Source: Formicarius rufipectus (Eukaryota; Chordata; Aves; Passeriformes; Formicariidae). Taken from it: 64,000 bases of DNA. The position numbers were made by a program, and so were the translations under genes. How positions within the stretch are numbered: position 1 is the first letter of the stretch; every line of letters starts with the position of its first letter. Location: positions 392,192 to 456,191 of the forward strand of contig VXAU01004380.1 of NCBI GenBank assembly GCA_013399695.1, given 5' to 3'. Below are positions 37,406 to 49,310 of the stretch, in pieces. The notes beneath the pieces are model-generated. The model was not told the origin of the DNA. It was given only the letters and a program-made list of their open reading frames with translations, and made no database searches.

Positions 37406-37503
37406 GTTGGAAGTGGTCCTGGTGAAGGGTATAACATAAATATCGCTTGGACAGGTGGCTTGGACCCTCCTATGGGTGATGTTGAGTATCTCACAGCATT
37501 CAG
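37406..37503 (+). CDS. HDAC9: HDAC9 coding exon G (GGLDPPMGDVEYL)
   Basis: This 98-bp exon (32 codons plus AG) encodes VGSGPGEGYNINIAWTGG, then LDPPMGDVEYLTAF and the first two bases of Arg. The acceptor follows TATCTATTTTTCAG and the donor is GTCAGT. The GGLDPPMGD loop is a hallmark of class IIa and IIb deacetylase domains near the active site. Human HDAC9 reads VGTGLGEG and VEYLEAF here, so the differences are minor. It is only 322 bp from exon F. The next exon should start by completing Arg and reading into a TIVKPVAKEF-like segment. I do not find that in the remaining 26.5 kb. Confidence 0.97.
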
Positions 37504-38454
37504 GTCAGTACCTTTGAAAGTTTTGAAAACTGGTTGTAGAACATAAGCACATGAATAAGAGCTAATGTAATCCTGAAAGTCAGGAGAATGACCCATGGTG
37601 AAACTGACTTAATTTTGGTATCCCAGTATACGAGAATTTAGTAAATATGAAAAAAGGATAATTTAATTGTTGTGATCATCCACACAGAATCAACAAAAAA
37701 AATTCTAATTATCAGTCACTTTTTTCATTTTTATACCATGCCAGTAAAATGACCTTAAGCTTGCTCACTGCTCTACCTATGAAATTTATGTACACGTGTT
37801 TATGCCACACAGAAGAAAATTACTGTTCACTTTTACATAGATTGCAGTCAATGCCAGTAGAGCAGATAGAAAGCAGTGTGAAGTATGGTCCAAATCTAGT
37901 GTTCCTCATTCACTTAACAGACTCATCATGATGCTTCACAGATTTGACCATTAGCTTTTTCTACAAATTGTAGTAAAATGTTATTTCCTTAAAATTAAAA
38001 GCTTGTGAAATATCACAGTAAGCATGATAGGAAATGTTGTGTACTGTATTTCTCTTTGCTTTCAATAACTCATTCTATATGACATTTTATTCTTTCATAG
38101 GTGGGGCGTCATAGTCTTTAGTCTTATTTTCATGAGACCAGAGGACGTAAAAATAGTTTGAGACACAACCTTTCAGTGTCACTAATCCTGTCTTACATAC
38201 ACCACTTCCTTTGATTGTAATGCAGCCCAGTGGGAGGATTTAGTAAGCACTCACCTTTCAAGACTGGACAAACGCTACATAGTTGAAAAGAGGTTTCATT
38301 TAGTGGAAAATGATATTTAAAAAAGGCAATGAGACAAACAATATGTATCTTCAATCTCTTTTAAGATATTTAGTTTTAAGTAAGGTATTTATTCAGCTTT
38401 TTACTATATTCTACTGAACAGGCATCATAAAAAGCATGAAATGAAATTATTGTT

Positions 38455-38630
38455 TGGTTTCTTGATTTTTGTGTGTGTTGATTTTGGTGTTTGGGATTTG
38501 TTTGGTTGATTTTGGTGTGTTTTGTTTTGGGGTTTTTTGTGTGTTTTTTTTTTTTGTTCCCCCCCCCTTTTTTTTTTTTGTTTGTTTTTGTTTTGGTTTG
38601 TTTTTTGGTTTTTTTGGGTTTTTTTCTTCC
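38455..38630. repeat. G/T-only low-complexity tract with a C9 run
   Basis: About 175 bp is nearly pure G and T on the + strand (TTTTG, TTTGG, GTGTG units), interrupted by a run of nine C at 38559-38567 and ending in CTTCCC. The complementary strand reads as Lys, Asn, Pro and Thr-rich open frames that are not genes. It has the mirror composition of the A/C tract at 2.5 kb. Confidence 0.85.
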
Positions 38631-39289
38631 CAAAGAACTCCTTTGCAGTCCATTTAACAATATGAAGAGTTTCTAGTAAACTAGCACCTGAATTCAAAGT
38701 AAGCCCTAGTGAGAGAAATAGCCTTACACATTCACAATATACCTGTGTTATTGTGGCAAAAGTTTTCATTTTATTTACATTTGTCTGCATTTTAAAAAGA
38801 TTCAGAACAATTTGTAAATGATAGGCTCCAGTTTTCTACACCTGAGTATTGCCTCAAGCTCTTTCCAAGATACATCTTACACATTGATGAGATTTTTATG
38901 TAAGTTAAAGAGCTGGATGGTTCAAATCACTGGTGTTACTGTCTGATATTAATATATCTGTTATTTCCATCCCAGCATTCTTGGTTTGGATCCAAACCGT
39001 CCTACTAATGTTATAGGTAATGTGGCCATCTAATGATGCAGAGAATCGTGGTCCCAGCTTATTAAACAGAAGACTCACATAACTGAGACTGTAACCATAA
39101 TTGGTACCACTGCTGTCCTGATGACAAATACCTGGGCTTAATAGTACATTTACAAACATGTACTTCATAGTTCTGTATCCAGGTTTGGATATGTCGGTGT
39201 GTTGAGCCTTGTTGGAGTGTTGGGTGGTGGGATGACTGCAGTGGTATGATATTAGTCTCCTAGGCTAGGCTTTTAGTCCATGCATCTAG

Positions 39290-39473
39290 GAGAGGAGGGG
39301 GTGCTCTCCCCTGGTTCCCCCCCCNNNNNNNNNNNNNNNNNNNNNNNNNNNNNNNNNNNNNNNNNNNNNNNNNNNNNNNNNNNNNNNNNNNNNNCACATG
39401 ATTTCGGGGAAGTGGTACAAATGGATTCTGGGAAAGGGAAGACATGGATTCCGGGGGGGGACACATGGCAAAG
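39290..39473. repeat. 23-bp minisatellite interrupted by a 70-N assembly gap
   Basis: The left flank is G-rich then C-rich (AGGAGAGGAGGGGGTG, then TTCC and a C9 run), followed by 70 N at 39325-39394. Right of the gap come one partial and three near-full 23-bp units: 39395-39404 (partial), 39405-39427, 39428-39450 and 39451-39473. They share CxGGGxA and the end xCATGGATT or a close variant. The repeat runs straight into the gap, so its real copy number is unknown. An additional G8 run (39453-39460) lies in the last unit. Confidence 0.75.
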
Positions 39474-39508
39474 GTAAACATACATTTTACACAATATTAA
39501 AGCATCAG

Positions 39509-39604
39509 TTCAAGGTCTTATCAGTTACATTCTTAGTCATTTCAAGGTATTATCAGTTATATTCTTAATCATTTCACGGTATTATCAGTTATATTCTTAT
39601 TCCA
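39509..39604. repeat. 32-bp tandem repeat, three copies
   Basis: Three consecutive 32-bp units (39509-39540, 39541-39572, 39573-39604) each begin TTCAAGGT or TTCACGGT, contain TATCAGTTAxATTCTTA and differ at only a few positions. The array begins 35 bp after the 23-bp minisatellite but shares no sequence with it. Confidence 0.93.
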
Positions 39605-42600
39605 TTCCCACAGTTCTGTTTTAAGGCTCCCTTGTAAATCGTTTGAAGCAGCTAATATTGCTGCTGTGCCTATTACACCGCTTCAGAGTTAGAGGGAATT
39701 TCAGTCTCTGTGCCTAAGCAAAGCAAAACTGTTAAGGAAAATAAAATTCACATAATCAAAAATGCATCCATTTAACTTTGTGATTAAAGTTGTAATTAAT
39801 GTGAAAGTTGCACATTGTGTTAAATATATAAGTATAGTAAGTGTAATATCTTTCAGTGTTTACAATAGACATTGCTGTTTTCCTTTCCTCCAAGTGAGTG
39901 TCAACAACAGGAAATATTTCCCTGCCTCTCAGCCCCTTTTGACCTGGTCACAGTGTTTGTGCCCTCTGTAGGGCTTATTGATATGGGTTAGTATGTCTGG
40001 TATGATGGTTTTGAGTGGGGAATCAATGAAGCAAACAGCATGGAACTTTGAAGTGTGAATACAAAAATTTGTCAATTACGTGGGATAGGCCAGTAGCTAT
40101 TTCTGTGGATCTTGTCTGAATGGTAGGTAAATTTACAACTCCTAGTAAAGAGACATCTTATCCATGGACCATAATCTATTACTGCTGTTATCCAAAATGT
40201 CACACATGATATAGTCTGAGTTCTCAGTTTGACCAGAAGAGAATTGTGAGACAGCAGTCAAGGAAGAGAGATGCAGAGTTCAGTCCTTTAGCCGTAGATA
40301 GAAATGACAGTACAGTCTTGGAGAAAATCAGAAGTGTCAAAGTATCCTAGTAAGTTGTTGATGTGGAATTTTGACCTGTAATGAACTTTTAAGAAAGTAA
40401 GTGACTTTTACAGATAGGAAAATGTTTAGGTTTTTTTTATTAAATTACCTTGTTTTATAGACAGACTTATAGACAAGATCTGAACTAAGGGGTGGAGAAA
40501 AGGTTGAACATCTTCAACCTTAAGAGAAAAATAAGGGACAAAACAGAGAGATTTTCACGTCACATCTACTCTCCAGTAGGCAGAGAGGTTATGCAGTAAT
40601 TCAGTCCCTAGCAAAGGCAGGAGTGGATGCTGGTGAAGGTCCTCTCCCTTGTAACCACAGTGTGAATACATTTGCAGTTAGGCGGAGCCTGTCTGAAAGT
40701 GAAGCCAAAGCTTCCTGCTTACTGGCAGCCTCCAGAGCCTAATCCTTTGAGTTCTTAGGAACTGAGAAATTTGCATTAAAATAAACTAAAACTCCCTAGG
40801 GATGCACATAGCTTTCACTTTCTCACCAGAAGAGCCCTAATTTCATCCTACCACCAAGCACATATTTCAAGTGTCACCAGCCTTGACACTATATAACTTC
40901 TTACTGCTTGATTGACTGTCAAATTTCACAGCAGGGATCTTTCTGAATGCTAATGTCCACAGAAAAAGTGACCAAGGCTTTTTTTTTTTTTTTTTTTCCT
41001 CCTGTCTCTAGAGTTCAGGTCATAATCAGGTATTATATATGACAACGTATTTAACATCAGGTATATTGTTCTTAGGCCAGAATATAGAAGAGTGTAAGCA
41101 TTTACACACCCACATATATATACATGTATGTAGCAGAATATTAATTATTTTCCACTCCAGAGATCACTAGATAAATCCATCAAAAGTAAATCTTTTTAGA
41201 ACTGAATAATATTCTACCTCACTCTTTCTCCAAACTGGTCCAGAAAATATTTCTATTTCTTCAGGAATAAAACAACTTTCTTGTGTAAAAATGTCGAAGA
41301 TTTGAAGGCATAACACAGAGTAATCCCTTCAAAGGCATGCTGAGTGAGTGGCTGCGCTTGGACGACAGTGGGAAACAGGAAAAATTATGGTGCTGGTTTG
41401 TGTCTGCCATTTTGATTTCAGTGCTACATGAAGAGTTTATTGTATATTTGAACTAACTCTATTGCAAAATCAGATTTAAATAGCTGTAGCAAATTTGACA
41501 ATGAACACTGGTCATTCATTTCTAAAAGAATATGTTTTCATTTATTTCATTTATTTCTATTAAGAAAATAAGCTTACTCATGCTAAGTACAAGTAGAAAG
41601 TGTAGGAGAGAGAAACGTCTGCAGAACGTGAGTGAAGTAATCAAATCATTATACCATCTAGTTTTGCCAGAAAAATGTTGTTTGATGTTAAGTGTTGATT
41701 AGTTGATTAGTTAAGCAATTGGTCTAGCTGCAAAAATCCTTGAAATAATGACATTTTTCTAAAGGGCAGGCATCTCTTCTCCTAAGATAACAAAAATATG
41801 CAGCCCTTTTCCATTATTTTCAGGGCCTGGAGTATCCCTCTAGAGAATTTGTTTCATCATTTACTTCCACCTATTCAGGTTAAATTTACTTTAATCTCTT
41901 TGAGAACAATAGGAGATGGTGGCTATTTTCTAAGAGGATGATTTTACACTCGAGTTTATGAGGATGTAATCCACTCTCTTCTGCCAACAGTTATAGGAAA
42001 ACGAGAGCAATGGTTCACTACTAACATTCAAATAATGATTTTCATAAGCTCCACATTATACCAGATGTGCTCATTAAAGCAGGCAGAAAACAGAGGCTGA
42101 GATCTGTTTTGTACATGCACATGTGTCAATGTGTGTACTTGGAGTTTACAGAGGGCAGGAGAGATGTGTTTCCATAGAGTATGGAAGATGCAAGAGGTGG
42201 TGGATACAAATGTAAGTGTTGAGAAGAGTGAGGGAAAAGCAAGAGACAGAAGGGAACTGGCCTGTGCCTTCCAACCACTTTACACTGCTTTTATTCAACA
42301 AAGGAGTTGTAAATTTAGCTTAAATTTAGTAAATTTAGTCAGTGTGCTCTGGCTTCTTTGCACTGCTCCAGAGTAGCATAAAACAGCCACAGCATATCAA
42401 TGAACTTGGCTATAAAAGCTTGCATATAATGAAACATATATATGTGTGTGATTCTTGGAATGATTAGAAATAGCTTATGATAATATTATCTTTTAGCAGT
42501 CACATGTTTGATTTTAATTTAAGAAGATGAGCAAATTCAAAATAAATAGATGTCATTAAGACAGAGTTAAGGATGAGCTGTATCTAGTATTTAATTTAAA

Positions 42601-43566
42601 ATATAGCACAACATTTGTAATTACCTGCAAATATAATATTAAACGAAGAAAGTTCAAAATTAAAGTAGTACTTGAAACCACATATGTTAAACTGTAAAAA
42701 TGAAAGAAAATGATGGTGTGTAGAAAATCTTCACCCTGTTTTGCAGTTCTCAGTGCTTGTTTTGGGAGAAAATAAAAATGTTTGTATTCTAATCTCTGCT
42801 CAAAAATAGTAACAGAAATATTCATTGTTGTCTTGTGGTCGTATATGGCATCGTTAAGGTTATTTTCCAGATTGCATTGATGTATACCAACTCTTTTTCC
42901 CCTTAGTTTTGTATTTCCAGATCTGGTGACATTTAATTTTGCCATTCCAAATTAAAAACTTTGTAAATGTACTTTTTTTTTTGTTTTCAAATATGTTGTC
43001 TCTCTTAAGTCCACTTCAGCATAGATNTTGATGTATTCTATTGGAATTGAAAATCATGGTCTTAATTATGTGTGTCTGAAAAGCAAAAATTCTTTGTTTT
43101 AGCTCAAATGACTATCTTCCATTTTGATTAAATGTCCTTTTTTAATATGTACTACATGTGTAGATGAAACCCACATTCTTGCCTATTCACATTTACTATT
43201 TTAAATACATTTGTGAGATCTCTGTCATGTCCTTTCCTATTTTTCTTCTCTCAAAATACAGTGTTTCTGGTCTTTTTCAATCAATCTTCATTTAGAAATA
43301 TATCCAGTTGCCAAATAATTTTAATTGCTCATCTCTGAGGCTCATCTATTTTCCGGAAATGAAACCCTAAATACACCACATGAGGGCGAACCATTGATTC
43401 AAATTATTTTGAATATTACTATGGCACTCTTTGACATCACTGCTCTGCAATATTGTATAATTCTCTGAGTAGAAACCTTGGTTTCTGAGAAACATAAATA
43501 ATGTAAAAGACAAAAATCAACATTTTTTCCTAACTGTACCTAAGTATTTAAATTGAGTCATAGTAA

Positions 43567-43591
43567 AATATACCATAGTAAATGGTATATT
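43567..43591. repeat. Perfect hairpin, 10-bp arms, 5-base loop
   Basis: AATATACCAT at 43567-43576 and ATGGTATATT at 43582-43591 are exact reverse complements around the loop AGTAA. The sequence is short and AT-rich. Function is unknown. Confidence 0.88.
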
Positions 43592-46500
43592 GTGATGTTT
43601 AATGAATTCCACCAAGAATAGCTTTTGAGAAGAAAGTTCTTTTAAACAATAATTCCAAATATCCATAACCTAATACTATTAATTTTTTAGGACTGTAATT
43701 TCCAGAGGCTGCCGCTGAGGTTATATTGTGCTAGACTGGGTCTAAAAAATATGGTAAGACGCAGTATCTGATTCAAGTGTTTGATAGTGTTTGATATCTC
43801 TTTGAAGAGATAAAAATACAAAAGTGTGGGAAGGGTGGAAAAAAAGCCAAGTGAGCTGCTTAACCTCATGAACCAACAAAAGAACTAGAAGTAGACTACT
43901 CTAACATCTTCAGAACTTTAATATGTTGTGTTGTCAGTGAACTCCATTTGCAGTAGCCTCAGATCAGCAAAATGCCATGTTTATCTTTACTAAGGGAAAC
44001 TGATTATTTCTCAATATATTGTTTTGTAATAACTGGTAAAGATTATCCCAGCTATAGTTATCTCTTTTGTCTATTGGCAACAATATGTTCTGGTTTATAT
44101 TGTGTAAAGAGGACGGCAGACTCTCTGAGTCCTATGTATGACAGCCAGATAATGATTTACCCAAATGCAGAGGCACACTATTAAGAATGCTGGTTATCCA
44201 CAGTCCTTGTGCATTGTCAAGAGCAATGCTTTTGTGAGGAAAAATTATGGCTGAACAGAACACAGAAGTGGAAGCTCTACGAAATCTAAACAGTGGTTTC
44301 TGTATATAGCTTGCATTGCTACTCACAGCATTCTGCAGTCATAAGTTACAGTTTCAATCAGTTTTTAATATCTAACCTTGTCCGCTTCTACCAAGTGTCT
44401 TTAAAAGATGCACATTTCAACCAGACATGTCTTTCTTTTCACTTCTGCCATAGAAAATGTCTTGAGAGAATTCACATAAAGGTATACCAAGCAGCTATAG
44501 AAAGATAACTTAAGAGGATCTGAGCAGTTTCTTTTGAAGAAGTTTGAAGAAAACAGATGTTTGCTTGAAATATTAGCTTTAAAATCTGCTTAGAGTATAA
44601 GTTTCATATATTAATATTCAATAGTCATGATTTTCAGCTTTAGAATATTTGTTTGAGTGTGGTGGAGAAGGTTCTGTAATACCAGTAAATTTTTATGCCT
44701 GTTTTCTTTTCTTGACAAATGTTTTGAGCATTGAGATGTTTTGAATCATGGAGATAGGGATGGAGTCCTTAGGAGATGGAGAAACAGAGTTAAAAGCATT
44801 TGAAACACTGGTATATTCAGCATTTTGTTATACTTCAAAGTTCACCATAAAACTAGAACTGGCAACAGTGTTTATAACCTGCGACCTCTTGTTCTTCCTA
44901 CTTTATTTTTATTTGCAAAATCTAACTTCTTGTAACTAAAGTACGCTACATTTTCACCTTTACTGTACCAGGATTTTTAAAACTGTATATTACTCTCCTT
45001 CACTGAAACTAAGACATGAAATTTTTCATTACAGTAATTAGTTTGGCTTACTTTTCTACAGATGGCACAGTTTCTTTTATTGACATGGCAGACTAGGAGG
45101 TGGAGGAGAAAGGATAATAAAATATGGCATGTGTCAGGTTTATGTGGTTTAGGTTAAAAACTATTTGATTAAAACCCCAAACCATACATGTTCTGTAGTT
45201 TCAAAGTACTGAAAAATACCTGAACTCTTTTCCAGTACAACTGTTTTTGAATTTTTGGTAAGTCAGAAAGATAAGAGAATGGAGGTGTATGGATAAAGAA
45301 TACATATAAAGAATACATAAAGAATATTTTTAAGTACTTTGATGGAAAGGTGAGAAATATTGCCAAAGAAATTAAATGGCAGCAGGAGTGCACAAGATAT
45401 TTTTATCCTAAAATTCAAAATATCTGTGGCATTTAAATGGAGATAGATTTCAGGTCTGAATTAAAAGTCCTACAGCAACACTGAGTAATTGTATAGATGT
45501 CCAGCCCCAATTTAAATTTTGTTGCTTTATATTAACTTTTGAGAACTAGACTGTAGCCTGTAAAAAATATCCACATGTTCTCTGCTGGCACAGCTCCAGA
45601 CTGTAACAGAACCACTAGATTGCACCCTGGTGCTTTATGTATTGTTTAATTGTTTTCCTTTGGTGTATATTTTTATTAAAAGCCCATTATCCAGAATCAG
45701 ACTGAAGTGTTGTTTCAAGAACAGCAGAAACAGAGGCCTTTCAGCTACACAGTTTTTATTCATGCTTGCTTTAGCCAGCTTAGCTAACGAGATCTCCACT
45801 ATTATTCTTTTAATACTTAGAGAGGAAAAAGAAATGGAAGTTTTTGTTTTGATCCTTTCAAACATAAGCAGGACTGCAAAGTATTGTGAGGTCCTGTGTG
45901 CATTCACGCACCTGTGTCTCAGTGTGAGTTTGTGGGGGTACCTCCAGGGCATGTCTGTGCTTATAGCTGTTCTCATGCTTTTGCACAAACAACTCCTTGA
46001 AGATATTTTTTATCCTAATGATTTTGTGTACCTGTGCTACACTTTGCCCATAAAATAATTGCATGAAAGGAATAAGTATTTTTCGTATAAAAAATTATTC
46101 TAATGAATAAATATCCAGTAATTCTGAAAGAAAAAATGGAAAAATCTGGCAAGAATCAGATTTTGAAATCCTGAATTATGCTGAATAGCACTGTACTCAG
46201 TGCTGTACAATCTTATGAGGATTCTTGTTACTAGATATTGTTGGAGCCCCAACTCTAGTATTTAATACCTTTTTTAAGTCAGCTTTTGGTCTTGTGAAGA
46301 GATGTTTCAAACTACAAAAACATAAATGTCTCAAAAATAGATATCTAATGAATAAATTCAGGAAGATCTATGAGTCATGATTATATGGCATTAGCAGTAC
46401 TTCCTGGGCCACTAGTAATCCCATTAAATCAATGCAACTTCTTGAACAGTAAATTGTTATCCAGTGTGAGGGAATCCATCAGATTTCAAATTCTGAACCA

Positions 46501-47460
46501 TTAATTGTTTCTTTCAGGCATTATAAGAAAAATGCTAAGTTGTAGAGTTAGCGTACAACTAAGTTGTGCATATGTTTTTCAGGCAAACTGGAGTCTATCT
46601 CTTGTGATCACATATAATGGGGTCAAGATTTAGAAATAAATTGATCCTTTGTGTCATTAGCTTATGCACGTCTCAGTTGTTGGACACCAGGGCAATTCAT
46701 AGATAAGATACAGAGTTGTTACTTATACAAAATAGTAGCTTCTTGCAAAAGTCATTGTTAAAAGTTTGTGAGGCTCTTCACCAAGTAAATGTGCCAGGAT
46801 CTTACTGTAGATATGGTGACTGCATTTACCCTAATTTAACACTCAAATCTTTTAAGACTATACAAGCAGTTTCATGAGTGGTTACGCCTTGAAACAAAGT
46901 AAGCTTTGGAAGTCTCTCATTGGCTGATTCATATGCTTACCTACCACAAGGCTTCTGCTCATATTTCTATCAGCTGTTAAAGTTACCAAAATTATTAATT
47001 AAAAAAAAAAAGAAAAAGAAAAACAAACAAATTGCAACACAGTATAAACCAGGTTGAATAGCTATGTCTGGGGTGCATTTCTCTTGTGCCATGCATAGTA
47101 GTGTACATGCTTATCAGTAGATAAAAGGGGAAAGACTGAAGAGGAAGATGCAGCTGCTTTGGTTCTTTTTCTCTGTGTCAGTAAGCACCAGAAGTCTGGT
47201 GCTTGTTCCTCTTGTGCAGGGAGTGCATCACTAACGTAGAGATGACTAAAGACAGCAGTTTGGGTAAGCAGCAACTGTCTGTGGTTATGACATCCGATTT
47301 TCTTCTACACTGGAACAAAACCAAAACTATTTGAAAGTTTCCAAGAAAACAAAAAAGTTTGTGTTTCAAACCCTTGTGTCACAGTGTTCATCTCTAACCT
47401 CATGATGAGGACATAACTCTAGGAAGCTAGAAAATTGCAAGTAAAAAACCTTAGCTCTTT

Positions 47461-47727
47461 GGTCTTGGACTTGGCCTTAAATTGCAGCAGGAGAGGTTCA
47501 GATTAGATATTGGAGGGGAAAAAAACAACACTTCATGAGTAGTTTGACATTGTAATAAGTTGCCCGGGGAATTTGTGGTGTCACTGTCCCTGGAAGTGCT
47601 CAAGAGGTGTCTGGATGTGACACTTGAGGAATATGGTTTAGGGGTGATTATGGTTGTGCTGGGTTGATGGTAGGACTTGCTGGTCTTCAAGGTCTCCTCT
47701 AGCCTTGATGATTCTGTGATACTGTGA
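47461..47727 (+). mobile_element. CR1 LINE 3' fragment, plus orientation
   Basis: The order of blocks matches a CR1 3' end: TTGGCCTTAAATTGCAGCAG, GAGAGGTTCAGATTAGATAT, AAGTTGCCCGGGGAATTTGT, CACTGTCCCTGGAAGTGCTC, TGTGCTGGGTTGATGGTAGG, TCTTCAAGGTCTCCTCTAGC and the tail GATGATTCTGTGATACTGTG. It is 5'-truncated and carries no coding capacity. The 5' boundary is approximate. Orientation is opposite to the copy at 28.2 kb. Confidence 0.9.
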
Positions 47728-47817
47728 AAGATTGAAGACAATTCTTACAAATCAGGGACTTTAACCTGACTTCATCACATCTGAAGTTAACGCCTTTGCT
47801 ATCAGATTATTGGTAAT

Positions 47818-47895
47818 GTTTTTGGTGGGTTTTTTTTGTTTGTTTATTTGTTTGTTTTTTTTGTTTTGTTTTTTCTTTTTTTTTTTTTCCTTTTC
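47818..47895. repeat. T-rich/G-T low-complexity tract
   Basis: About 75 bp of TTTG and TTTTTG units run into poly-T, only about 90 bp after the CR1 fragment. The composition matches the other keto-only tracts of the window. It has no coding meaning. Confidence 0.85.
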
Positions 47896-48271
47896 CCCTC
47901 ATATTTAAAAGAATTTTCCCTCTGAAAAATATGAAAGATATGTACATATACAAAAAGATTTTATTTTAGTAAAAGCACATTTTTTGAAAAAGTTACTGTT
48001 CTGGTCTTGAATTATTAGGCTATCAGAAGAGTGGGGGCTAATTTAACCCTATCCAATCCAACCCGCTTACTTCTTCAATCAAGATGTTTACAGATTAAAA
48101 ATGTATTGTTAAACCTCAGCAAGTGCTTTGATTTCTGTGCAACAAGAGCTTCTCTTTCCTCATGCTTCGTTGCCATCTGCCTCACTTTCTATGGGATGAA
48201 CTCTGTGGAAACACACCCCATTTGGATCTGAAAATGACAGTTTATTATTTGCTCATTTTCTTCTACAAAGA

Positions 48272-48300
48272 AGTATTTCAAAGAGTTGAAATACTCTTTG
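48272..48300. repeat. Overlapping perfect hairpins
   Basis: AGTATTTCAA (48272-48281) pairs exactly with TTGAAATACT (48286-48295) around the loop AGAG. An alternative pairing uses CAAAGAG (48279-48285) with CTCTTTG (48294-48300). The two structures are mutually exclusive. The stems are too short for a microRNA precursor on their own. Confidence 0.85.
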
Positions 48301-48689
48301 AGTTGAGCATATTCAATGTAATTTTTTATTAGAAACTACGAAGACAGCAAAAGAAATGCAGAGTTTATAATAGCTTGAAGAGCAATTTTCAAACTAACCA
48401 GGAAGGCAGTGATTTCATTTTCATTGTGTACTGTCAGATGTGCCACTACTAAGTGCTAACTGTCCCTGAAAGTAAAAACATCCTTTGAATAAGTGTTTTT
48501 CAGTTAATTTTGATTTGCTCTGTGTTAAATTCAGTCATTGGTCACTATGTAAAAAAAATCACTGAACAAACACAGAATTTTTTATGTTGCCTTTTATGGT
48601 CTTGCTGAACAAATTTAAGAACTTTCAAATGTTGGAAATATTTTCCCAATAGTACCAAACAATATAAATAATATTCCAAGACTACAAAC

Positions 48690-49310
48690 AGCTTCCCTCC
48701 CACCTTCAGTGTTTGTCTTTTGAAGTCATTATTTGACCATTCATCAGGTTCTTCGCAGCATCCCTAGCTCCCCTTTTCATCCCACACCTTTTTTTGTACA
48801 GCTCTGATCACAAAGTTGCTCCTCATCTCTTCTCAAATTCTTCTGCTCGGCACCAAGCCCTCATTCTTTTTCATCACTTGATCTACCTGGGACCTAATAT
48901 TTTCTCTTATATGTCTAATTATCTTCAAGTGTGCAGATTGCTGTTTGAACCCTGGTTCACTTCTAGACCTTCTCCAAAACAGCATCTCAACCTTTCTTTG
49001 AAACCTTTCTTATCCTAAACCCCTCCTAGCCCAAAGCTCATAGTCTGTATTTTGCCCTAATTTTTCTTTGTGTGTGTGTGTGTCATCTGCTTTTATTTAC
49101 CCTCATGATCTTTTTCTTGAAAATTCATTCTTTCCTGACTTCTGTGCTTGGGAGTCCCTGGCCTCCACCCAACATTTCAAGTAGATGCTTTAACTTGTCT
49201 TTTCAAAGAATCAATATTTTCCTCCTTGATCTTTCTTCAGTGATTCAGTGGCATTCTGCTTTTGGTCTTGGTCCCTTCTCCTACTTCTTTATGGTTGTCT
49301 AGAGGACAGC
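48690..49310. other. Pyrimidine-biased intronic stretch, nature unknown
   Basis: Roughly 600 bp of the + strand is enriched in C and T without simple periodicity. The bias removes stop codons and yields two open frames (48794-49018 and 49072-49302) with no family resemblance. It could be an old, unrecognised repeat or simply skewed intron. No terminal repeats or target-site duplication are visible. Confidence 0.4.

Noticed and set aside
39325..39394. CRISPR-like or satellite array implied by repeats beside the gap
   Set aside because: The context is a vertebrate intron. The units are direct tandem minisatellite repeats without spacers, and the gap content is unknown.
45630..46058. 142-codon plus-strand open frame with hydrophobic segments
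   Set aside because: Hydrophobicity follows from T-rich composition. There is no start context, family match or splice partner, and the reverse strand is open as well.
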